This document shows, piece after piece, positions 1 through 5,862 of a DNA stretch of 9,759 bases; the stretch's first letter is position 1; every line of letters begins with the position of its first letter. The DNA comes from Thermoguttaceae bacterium. GTDB taxonomy: Bacteria; Planctomycetota; Planctomycetia; Pirellulales; Thermoguttaceae. The notes under the pieces are model-generated. The model was not told the origin of the DNA. It worked only from the letters and a program-made list of their open reading frames with translations, and ran no database searches. The stretch is from the NCBI GenBank assembly GCA_024653385.1, contig JANLFZ010000180.1, positions 1 to 9,759 on the forward strand, written 5' to 3'. A program made the translations under genes and the position numbers.

Positions 1-61
1 TCCGTTGTATTTGGAACCGGTTTTGAGACACGCTCTTAGTGTGCGCTGGCCCTGGGGGCGA

Positions 62-91
62 TTGACAAGCCAAGTCCCGCCTATCCAAGAT
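62..91 (+). promoter_or_regulatory. Weak sigma70-like promoter candidate upstream of the sulfatase
   Basis: A perfect TTGACA lies at 62-67. After an 18-base spacer comes CAAGAT at 86-91, which matches the TATAAT consensus at only three of six positions. It points towards the sulfatase gene, and a transcript would start near 98 with a leader of about 135 bases. The good -35 box is the only strong part. Planctomycete promoters are poorly characterised and this may be chance. Confidence 0.2.
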
Positions 92-102
92 GACGACAGC
101 CG

Positions 103-129
103 GCCCGCTGCTGTGGGGTTCCAGCGGGC
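103..129. other. 8-bp hairpin in the sulfatase upstream region
   Basis: GCCCGCTG (103-110) and CAGCGGGC (122-129) are perfect inverted repeats separated by an 11-base loop. No T-tract follows, so it is not a standard intrinsic terminator. If transcription begins near 98, it would form the very 5' end of the sulfatase leader. It could instead end an upstream gene outside the window or be an operator. The rest of 1-232 shows no supportable gene. Confidence 0.35.
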
Positions 130-232
130 ACACCAAGAGCAAGAACGCCGTGAACAATCACATCGTCAGCAGCCTTGACTGGCTCGCAAGCGCCCCGGCG
201 AAGCCCGGAAATCCCGCAAGGAAATGGAGACC

Positions 233-1834
233 ATGAATCGCACCTTCACGATCGTCGCCCTGCCAGCACTGCTACTGGCTCCGCTGGCAGCGACGACTGC
301 GGCCGCGGTCGCTCGGCCCAATATCATCCTCTTCCTGTGCGACGACCTCGGCTGGTCGGACATCGGCTGCTACGGCGGCGAGATACCGACGCCGAACATC
401 GACGCGCTGGCGAAAAGCGGGCTGCGGTTCACGCAGTTCTACAACAACGCTGTCTGCGGACCGTCCCGGGCGGCGCTCCTGACCGGCCTCTACCCGCAGC
501 AAATCGGCCATAGCGGCAGGCACTGGAACGAGCCGACCGACTTCTCGAAGAGCGTTAGCCTCGGCGAAGTCCTGAAGGCGGCAGGCTACCGCACGCTGTT
601 GATCGGCAAGTGGCAGGAGCGCGACCTGCCCGCTCGGCGCGGCTTCGACCGTTTCTTCGGCACCCAATGCGCGGGCAAGATCAGCTACTTCAACGAGGTC
701 CAGCTCAACCCCTTCTACCTCGACACCGAACGGTGGACGGTCCCCGCCGACGGGTTCTATCTCACCGACGCGCTCACCGAATACGCGGTGAAGTTCGTGG
801 AGGAGGCGCTGTCGAAGCCGAAGCGAGGCGGCCCGCCCGCGCCGTTCTTCCTCTACCTCGCGCACATCGCGCCGCACTGGCCGCTGCACGCCCGCGAGGC
901 GGACATCGCGCCGCACCGCGAGCGCTACCGCCACGCCGGCTGGGACGAGTGGCGCGAGAAGCGTTTCGCGAAACAGCGAGAAATGGGTCTTGTCCCCGCG
1001 TCGTGGAGACTGTCGCCCCGGCCAGGCGTTGTGCCCGCATGGCAGCGCGACGATCTCTCCGACTGGCAGGCAGAGCGCATGGCGGTCTATGCCGCCCAGG
1101 TGGCATCGCTCGACGCCAGCCTTGGTCGCGTGATGGACGTAGTCCGCAGGGCTGGCGCGATCGACAACACGCTCGTGATGTTCCTCTCGGACAACGGCGC
1201 GGCACCCGACGGCGGCTTGAAGCCGACCGGCGGCGGATTCGGTTTCGACGAGAAGAGTCCGTGGCGGCTCGACGGCAAGCGCATGCGATTAGGCAGCGGC
1301 CCGGACAACATGCCCGGCCCGCCCGACACGTTCGCGGCGTATGGGCTCGCGTGGGCGACCGTGAGCAACACGCCGTTCCGCAGTACGAAGCTTACGGCCT
1401 ACGAAGGAGGCATCCGCACGCCGCTGATCGTCAGTTGGCCCGCGGTGATCCGCCAGCGCGGGGGCATCACCGGTGAGGTGGGGCACGTCATGGATCTCAT
1501 GCCGACGTTCCTGGACGTGGCGGGCGCGAGCTACCCGGCGGACTTCCATGGGCGTGAGCCGTTGCCCCCGGAAGGAAGAAGCCTGCTGCCGGTCCTTCGC
1601 GGCCAGCCGTGGCCTGGACACGATACGCTCTGCTGGCGGGTGCCGCTGAACCGGGCGATCCGCTCCGGCAACTGGAAACTCGTCGAGTCGCCGGAGAGCA
1701 AGGCGTGGGAGTTGTACGACCTTGCCGCCGACGGGACCGAAACGGAGAACCTCGCCGCGAGGTATCCCGACATCGTGAAAGACCTCGCCGCCCGATGGCA
1801 ACGATGGGCTGATCGTTGCGGGGCGAAACCTTGA
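233..1834 (+). CDS. Secreted sulfatase (arylsulfatase family, S1 type)
   Basis: This is a 533-residue type I sulfatase, expected to hydrolyse sulfate esters on glycans or aryl substrates outside the cytoplasm. Residues 1-27 form a signal peptide ending in an Ala-rich stretch. The metal-binding Asp pair is at D37-D38 (CDDLGW). The formylglycine signature CGPSR is at 75-79 and is Cys-type, so C75 would need an FGE-class maturation enzyme, which is not in the window. H215 lies in APHWPL, D320-N321 in the DNG motif, and a candidate active-site lysine is K386 before YEGGIRTP. The usual GKWH motif reads GKWQ (125-128), replacing a normally conserved active-site histidine. I chose ATG 233 over the in-frame ATG at 224 because AAGGA (218-222) is 10 bases upstream of 233 but too close to 224. 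Length is normal for the family. The substrate cannot be assigned. The gene appears monocistronic, with a RAYT unit downstream. Confidence 0.95.
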   Translation: MNRTFTIVALPALLLAPLAATTAAAVARPNIILFLCDDLGWSDIGCYGGEIPTPNIDALAKSGLRFTQFYNNAVCGPSRAALLTGLYPQQIGHSGRHWNEPTDFSKSVSLGEVLKAAGYRTLLIGKWQERDLPARRGFDRFFGTQCAGKISYFNEVQLNPFYLDTERWTVPADGFYLTDALTEYAVKFVEEALSKPKRGGPPAPFFLYLAHIAPHWPLHAREADIAPHRERYRHAGWDEWREKRFAKQREMGLVPASWRLSPRPGVVPAWQRDDLSDWQAERMAVYAAQVASLDASLGRVMDVVRRAGAIDNTLVMFLSDNGAAPDGGLKPTGGGFGFDEKSPWRLDGKRMRLGSGPDNMPGPPDTFAAYGLAWATVSNTPFRSTKLTAYEGGIRTPLIVSWPAVIRQRGGITGEVGHVMDLMPTFLDVAGASYPADFHGREPLPPEGRSLLPVLRGQPWPGHDTLCWRVPLNRAIRSGNWKLVESPESKAWELYDLAADGTETENLAARYPDIVKDLAARWQRWADRCGAKP

Positions 1835-1881
1835 AACTGGACTCTTGCAAAGTCTCAAACGGCATTGGAAAAACGGGGGAT

Positions 1882-1897
1882 TTGGGGTCTAACCCAA
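1882..1897. other. Short dyad in the sulfatase-RAYT gap
   Basis: TTGGG (1882-1886) and CCCAA (1893-1897) form a 5-bp stem with a 6-base loop. It sits in the 145-base gap 1835-1979, which holds no gene. No T-run follows, so the terminator reading is weak. The surrounding AT-richer stretch, about 1866-1908, differs in texture from the coding DNA around it. It could be an outer part of the mobile unit or an unrelated repeat. Confidence 0.25.
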
Positions 1898-1925
1898 GTT
1901 ACGCAGTTCGAGGGCCCGACTCGCG

Positions 1926-1959
1926 CGGGTGCCACTGCTGGCTTGTCCAGCAGTGGCCC
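1926..1959 (+). repeat. Left REP-like palindrome
   Basis: This is an 11-bp perfect stem, GCCACTGCTGG (1931-1941) with CCAGCAGTGGC (1947-1957), around loop CTTGT (1942-1946), preceded by GGGT. Its reverse complement recurs at 2590-2616 on the other side of the transposase gene. It differs from that copy at two stem positions that pair with each other, so base pairing is kept. A GTG at 1929 that opens the transposase frame lies at the edge of this hairpin and is unlikely to be the real start. Confidence 0.85.
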
Positions 1960-1979
1960 TTGTGGATACGATCGTCGAG

Positions 1980-2576
1980 ATGACGGCGACTCCAGGCCAT
2001 CGCAAACGAGTCCGGCACTACCACGACCCAGGCCACGTCCACGAGCTGACCTTTTCCTGCTACCACCGTTGGCCCTTGCGGACCAACGACGTGTGGCGGG
2101 CTATGCTCGCCGAGAGCATTGACCGGGCGATGGAAGGCCATCGTTATCGACTTGCCGCCTTCGTGTTCATGCCCGAGCACGTTCACCTGATCGTCTACCC
2201 CCTCCCCCAGGCAGGCACTATCGACGCCCTCTTGACAGCGATCAAGCGGCCGTTTTCCTATCGCATCAAGCAACTGCTGATCCAATCGCACAGCCGCCTC
2301 TTGCAGCGGTTGACCATCCGCCAGCGTCCCGGGGTGATAACGTTCCGTTCCTGGCAGGAGGGTCCGGGGTACGAGCGGAACCTGACCAAGCCTTCCACCG
2401 TGCTCGCGGCGATCGACTACCTGCACCATAATCCCGTCCGTCGCGGGCTTGTCAACAGGGCCGTGGATGGGAAATGGTCCAGTGCCCGATACTACCTGGT
2501 CGATCCGCCCCGACAATACGCCTCGTTGCCGAGCGTCCACAGCCTGCCGGCCGAATGGCTGGACGCAACGGACTAG
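1980..2576 (+). CDS. REP-associated tyrosine transposase (RAYT, Y1_Tnp/IS200-like)
   Basis: This 198-residue protein belongs to the HUH single-strand DNA transposases, which cut and rejoin DNA at hairpins through a 5'-phosphotyrosine. The metal-binding HUH motif is H67-V68-H69 in MPEHVHLIV. The likely nucleophile is Y147 in DYLHHNPVRRGLV, a typical RAYT helix. WSSARYY (166-172) matches the usual C-terminal WSS motif. Residues 7-14 are basic. The frame is intact with no frameshift and normal length. I chose ATG 1980 because the in-frame GTG at 1929 lies in the REP hairpin and would add 17 residues that simply translate the palindrome. GTG 1962 is another possibility. No strong Shine-Dalgarno sequence precedes 1980, which fits low expression. 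The flanking palindromes are the expected substrates. Confidence 0.92.
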   Translation: MTATPGHRKRVRHYHDPGHVHELTFSCYHRWPLRTNDVWRAMLAESIDRAMEGHRYRLAAFVFMPEHVHLIVYPLPQAGTIDALLTAIKRPFSYRIKQLLIQSHSRLLQRLTIRQRPGVITFRSWQEGPGYERNLTKPSTVLAAIDYLHHNPVRRGLVNRAVDGKWSSARYYLVDPPRQYASLPSVHSLPAEWLDATD

Positions 2577-2586
2577 CCGGCCGCGG

Positions 2587-2621
2587 ACGGGCACTGCTGG
2601 ACAAGCCAGCAGTGCCACCCG
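2587..2621 (-). repeat. Right REP-like palindrome, inverted relative to the left copy
   Basis: GGCACTGCTGG (2590-2600) pairs with CCAGCAGTGCC (2606-2616) around loop ACAAG (2601-2605). Read on the minus strand it has the same GGGTG lead and CTTGT loop as the left copy. The pair C1932:G1956 in the left copy is G:C here (C2615:G2591 read in reverse), a compensatory change. It lies 14 bases after the transposase stop and might also act as a transcript-end structure. Confidence 0.85.
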
Positions 2622-2679
2622 CCGTTGCCACGTCCCTCCCCTCTCGGGCCACGACAAGGGCTCCGCGCGGCCACCCGCA

Positions 2680-2708
2680 TTGACCGCCGGCACGTGGTTC
2701 CGTATAAC
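2680..2708 (+). promoter_or_regulatory. Sigma70-like promoter of the small basic gene
   Basis: TTGACC (2680-2685) and TATAAC (2703-2708) each match the consensus at five of six positions, with the optimal 17-base spacer. Transcription would start near 2715, giving a leader of roughly 38 bases before the GTG at 2753. It is the best promoter match I found in this GC-rich window, and it places the small gene under its own control, separate from the RAYT gene. Confidence 0.6.
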
Positions 2709-2736
2709 GAGGGATTACCTGGGCCAACCGAACCGC

Positions 2737-2745
2737 AAAGAGGAG
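2737..2745 (+). promoter_or_regulatory. Ribosome binding site that favours the GTG start
   Basis: AAAGAGGAG ends 7 bases before GTG 2753 and 13 bases before the in-frame ATG at 2759. The spacing favours the GTG, making the product 61 residues and not 59. Confidence 0.6.
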
Positions 2746-2752
2746 TTGATCC

Positions 2753-2938
2753 GTGTCGATGAGCGAGCGAAAACGCGAATTGCGGCGCCGGCGTCACCGC
2801 AAGAAGAAGCTGATGCAGTGGGCGAACCGGCTGAAAAAGGCCACGGTTTCTGAAAAAGCCGCGATTTGCGAGAAGATCCGCAAACTTACCCCAGGGGCCG
2901 AGACGATCATCGCCGCTTGGGGGATCGGGGACCGGTAG
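2753..2938 (+). CDS. Small basic conserved-type protein (possibly DUF6800-like)
   Basis: This is a 61-residue protein of unknown function. Residues 6-19 hold eleven Arg/Lys out of fourteen. An Ala/Lys/Glu-rich helical stretch (about 20-44) follows, then a C-terminal LTPGAETIIAAWGI segment (45-58). There is no signal peptide or membrane segment. The shape recalls short, Arg/Lys-rich planctomycete proteins that I associate with DUF6800, but I could not verify this. The basic N-terminus suggests binding to nucleic acid or the ribosome, which is inference only. A near-consensus promoter, a strong Shine-Dalgarno sequence and a complete frame support a real gene. It starts with GTG and ends one base from the convergent metalloprotease stop, so its transcript terminator, if any, must lie inside the opposing gene. 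Confidence 0.8.
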   Translation: MSMSERKRELRRRRHRKKKLMQWANRLKKATVSEKAAICEKIRKLTPGAETIIAAWGIGDR

Positions 2939-2939
2939 G

Positions 2940-5711
2940 CTACGGCACCTGGGTCCGGCCGACCAGCGAGATGGCCCGCCACTCGACCACCGCTTTCTCG
3001 TCGGGCGAGGACTGGATCAGGTCGATCGCCACCTCGCGCCCGTGGTACTCGGCCAGCGAGAAGACCAACGGGGGGAACTCGGGCGACTGGCGCACCGGCA
3101 CTTCGAAGGATCCCAGCGGCTTGCCGTCCACACGCACCTCGAGCTTGCTGCCGGGTACGTTGGGTGGCCGGCACACGCAGACCATCAGGCGGTCCCGGTA
3201 CGGCCGAGGCGTCAGCTTGCCGGAAACCCGCACCGGCCCCGGGGCCGCGGATACCGCCAAACGGTAACCGCGGGGCTGCGCGCCGTATTCGTCCCACAGG
3301 GTCACCAGGCGAACCGTGGGCGAATCGGCCGAGGTAACGGTCCAGTTTTGCCAGCATGGGATCATGCGCGGGCCGCGGCGGAGCAGTTCGTCGGGCAGTT
3401 TCTCCGGGTCCAACTCGACAAGCGGTTCGAGCCAGTCGAAGGCGTCGCGCACGTCCAGGGGATCGGCTCCAGGGGGAGAGTTCTTAGGGGCCGCATCGAC
3501 TTGTAGGATAAGCCGGTTGGGCGGCTTCCGCGGGTCGAAGGCCAGACGCCCCGTGTCGGCCACCTCGGCCGAACCCACCATCACCCCGCTGGTATAGAGA
3601 GGCTGCGCGGCCGTGGGATCGGTCAGCACCCGGGCTTGGACACATCCGCCGTTACCCGCCAATTGATCCAACCCGAGCCTCGTGCAAAACGCCCGCACAC
3701 ATGCCGGCAGGGGGAATTCCAGCTCGCACGAGGCATGGACGCCGATCCCCCACGGATAGCCTATGCCGCCGCACTCCAGAATCGTCCCTTCGCAGTTGCG
3801 GTCGGCTTGCCATCGCCACGTGCCGCCCAGGTCGGAATGTTGTCGGCAGCGGTTCGGTTCGATCCGCGAGAGCGGCACCTCGTGAGGCGCGAAGTATTGG
3901 CGCACCCGGATACTGTCGTGCCCAAGCCACAAGGCGTCCAGACTCCAGGCAGGGTGAACGAGGTGATGCCAGCTTGACGACTTGTCGGCCGGGCCATGAA
4001 CGGCGGCCTGAAACCGCTCGGTCGTGCTCGTTACTCGCATTCCCCATCCTGTCTCCAGACGCACCAGCCTGGCGCCTGGCTCGGGGGCCAGCGCGGCTAA
4101 TTGTTCGAAATACGCTTCCCACGGGTCCGTGGCGGCCAGGTGCAGTTCGGCGATCTCTCCGAAAGGAACCTCGCGGATCCCGTCCTCGCGGAGCAATCGG
4201 ACCGACGAATCGGCAAAGCGCAATGCGCGAAAATCGAGCTGCCGACCGTCGGCGAAGAACAGGGTTCGCGGCCGGTATTCGTCGGCGACGGGCTCCCAGA
4301 CGATCCGCCGGACCCAGGCGGTCGTCACCCGCACCGAGGGCCGCGTGGCCGCGTCGGGGGTATCGACCCGCTGTTGGGGCACGACCAGCAGGTGAGGGGC
4401 GAGCCGTTCGCGCGGCGATTCCTGGCCATCGCGGAATCCCACCACGCGGCCCGGCAAGCAATCGCCCCCGACGAACTCCACCCAGGACTCGGGCGGGACC
4501 AGCGCGACCGAGTTATCGACCAGCCAGCGGACGGGGTTCGCGGGGTCGAACAGGTCTCGCCCCGCCAGTTTCGGCGACGACTTGGTCTCGTGCCACGGGG
4601 CCAGGGAGCTGCCCGTCGCGCGCGTCCCATCCACCCACTGGGCCACATACCGGAACTCCGGCAATACCGGCTCGCGCACGAGTTCTGCATAACGGGTGAT
4701 TTCCCGGTCGGTGGGCAACCGCATGGCCGCGTCGAGGTAGATCGCGTACAGGTGTTCGCGCGTGCCGCGCGAAAAGGCATCGAGACTGGGTTGACGCCGG
4801 GCACGAAGCTCGTCGGCGTACAGGTTCATCACCAGCGTGTTGACCGGATCGAACGTCGACTGGCCCTCGCGGCGACCCGCGGGCCGGCCCGCGGGCGGCC
4901 GCATGATCGAGTCCGGTTCCCGCGTGTGGACCGCCCCCAGCCAATGCCCCAGTTCGTGGACCAACAGCTCCAGTTGCGCGGTTTCGGTCAAGGTCTTGGT
5001 CGCGCTGGGCACCAGCACGTGCCCGCAAAGCGGCTCCCGACCTCGCTCCAGCGGACGGAGATATTCGGGCATCCGGTAGTTGGGTCCGGCCAATCCGATG
5101 GCCAGCCAACCCGGCTCGGGATGGACTTTCTCGCGGAACTCCTCCAACAGCCGTCGTGGATCGGACTTCGGTTTCGTGGCCTTCCAGATTCCCACCTCCA
5201 CGACTTCAAACCGCACTCCGCAGTACAGTTCGATGAACTGCGACGCGGCGGCGACCTGCCGGCGGAGTTGGCGCTGCCAGGTCCGTTCGTCGTCGGCCTG
5301 GTCCTCCTCGGCGACGAGTTTTACGGGAACCACGACCGCTGATGGCGGTCCTGCCGGACGCGCCTGCGCCACGGACGGCGGGATGCCCGCAATCCCGAAA
5401 TCCATCGGCCGCAGCTTTATCGCGTCGCGGTCGGCTACGAACTCGTGGATCGTGTTCGGCGCCAGCGTCTCGTGGACGGTGGACCCGCCCGACGCGAAGC
5501 GGATCTCCACCCGGTCGGGTACTGGCACCGGAATCAGCCGGGCGGGCGCCAAGGAGAACTGCTCCTGGGGTTTCCAGCCGCCGTCGAGGGTGAACCGCAC
5601 GGTCTTGTCGCTTCGGTTGCCGACGACCACCACGGCCGCCTCGAGCGAAGCGGCCGACAACAAAACCGCCAACCACGAGATCGCGAGCACTCGCACGCCG
5701 ATGATTCGCAT
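2940..5711 (-). CDS. Secreted matrixin-like zinc metalloprotease with NPCBM domain
   Basis: This is a 923-residue exported protein. Residues 1-25 are a signal peptide. A small beta-rich segment follows (about 26-100). The metzincin zinc site is HELGHWLGAVH at 252-262, with E253 as the expected catalytic base and a Met-turn SIM at 268-270, close to the matrixin (M10) layout. A long middle region (about 290-615) resembles the linker and beta regions of planctomycete secreted proteins but is not assignable. An NPCBM-type carbohydrate-binding module covers about 620-765 (key stretch GIGVHASCELEF). A further beta-rich C-terminus follows. The likely role is cleavage of glycoprotein or matrix material outside the cytoplasm, anchored by glycan binding, which is inference. 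The start is ATG 5711, because GAGAGGG lies 6 bases upstream and the signal peptide follows directly. An upstream in-frame start at 5816 would precede the signal peptide with 35 unrelated residues. The gene is convergent with the small basic gene. Confidence 0.88.
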   Translation of the reverse strand: MRIIGVRVLAISWLAVLLSAASLEAAVVVVGNRSDKTVRFTLDGGWKPQEQFSLAPARLIPVPVPDRVEIRFASGGSTVHETLAPNTIHEFVADRDAIKLRPMDFGIAGIPPSVAQARPAGPPSAVVVPVKLVAEEDQADDERTWQRQLRRQVAAASQFIELYCGVRFEVVEVGIWKATKPKSDPRRLLEEFREKVHPEPGWLAIGLAGPNYRMPEYLRPLERGREPLCGHVLVPSATKTLTETAQLELLVHELGHWLGAVHTREPDSIMRPPAGRPAGRREGQSTFDPVNTLVMNLYADELRARRQPSLDAFSRGTREHLYAIYLDAAMRLPTDREITRYAELVREPVLPEFRYVAQWVDGTRATGSSLAPWHETKSSPKLAGRDLFDPANPVRWLVDNSVALVPPESWVEFVGGDCLPGRVVGFRDGQESPRERLAPHLLVVPQQRVDTPDAATRPSVRVTTAWVRRIVWEPVADEYRPRTLFFADGRQLDFRALRFADSSVRLLREDGIREVPFGEIAELHLAATDPWEAYFEQLAALAPEPGARLVRLETGWGMRVTSTTERFQAAVHGPADKSSSWHHLVHPAWSLDALWLGHDSIRVRQYFAPHEVPLSRIEPNRCRQHSDLGGTWRWQADRNCEGTILECGGIGYPWGIGVHASCELEFPLPACVRAFCTRLGLDQLAGNGGCVQARVLTDPTAAQPLYTSGVMVGSAEVADTGRLAFDPRKPPNRLILQVDAAPKNSPPGADPLDVRDAFDWLEPLVELDPEKLPDELLRRGPRMIPCWQNWTVTSADSPTVRLVTLWDEYGAQPRGYRLAVSAAPGPVRVSGKLTPRPYRDRLMVCVCRPPNVPGSKLEVRVDGKPLGSFEVPVRQSPEFPPLVFSLAEYHGREVAIDLIQSSPDEKAVVEWRAISLVGRTQVP

Positions 5712-5750
5712 GAAGCACCCTCTCTGCACTGGGCCACTCCTCCTTGTCCC

Positions 5751-5780
5751 ATTGTGAGATACCGACGCCTTGCCGGTCAA
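5751..5780 (-). promoter_or_regulatory. Candidate promoter of the metalloprotease gene
   Basis: On the minus strand, TTGACC (5780-5775) is followed after 18 bases by CACAAT (5756-5751), matching five and four of six consensus positions. Transcription would start near 5744, about 33 bases before ATG 5711. It lies in the 151-base gap behind the GH172 gene and suggests the metalloprotease gene can be transcribed independently. A weak 6-bp dyad, TGCCGG (5771-5776) with CCGGCA (5790-5795), overlaps the -35 box. Confidence 0.4.
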
Positions 5781-5862
5781 TCGGTTTCCCCGGCAGCATC
5801 CGGCCACCTGGTCCACCCCAACCCCGCGGGCCGGACGGGGCGCGAGCGATTCGGCAGGCGAC

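Larger units (their letters stand above)
1926..2620 (+). mobile_element. RAYT transposase unit bounded by inverted REP-like palindromes
   Basis: A Y1-family transposase gene is enclosed by two near-identical hairpins in opposite orientation, about 660 bases apart centre to centre. RAYT genes flanked by REP pairs are a known arrangement. RAYTs are usually thought to be single-copy, domesticated relatives of IS200/IS605 transposases that move short REP elements and not themselves. I see no target-site duplication, as expected for single-strand transposition, so the outer limits given here are those of the palindromes and are approximate. Confidence 0.65.

Noticed and set aside
2..178. An open frame entering from the left edge and ending at TGA 176-178, possibly the C-terminus of an upstream gene.
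   Set aside because: It spans only 58 codons, is rich in Arg/Gln/Pro with no recognisable family, and the region has the feel of intergenic DNA. It cannot be supported without the sequence to the left.
2449..2853. A 134-codon plus-strand frame bridging the RAYT gene, the right REP and the small gene.
   Set aside because: It overlaps two better-supported genes in other frames, runs through the palindrome, and has no motif.
4101..5342. A 413-codon plus-strand frame antisense to the metalloprotease gene.
   Set aside because: It is a composition shadow. The minus-strand protein has the zinc-site motif, signal peptide and NPCBM features.
5712..5816. N-terminal extension of the metalloprotease to the upstream in-frame start at 5816.
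   Set aside because: It would put 35 residues before a clear signal peptide, and the Shine-Dalgarno sequence GAGAGGG is placed for ATG 5711. The extension also covers a promoter candidate.
5822..5840. CCCCG / CGGGG inverted repeat behind the GH172 stop as a terminator.
   Set aside because: The stem is only 5 bp with a 9-base loop, and no T-run follows on the minus strand.
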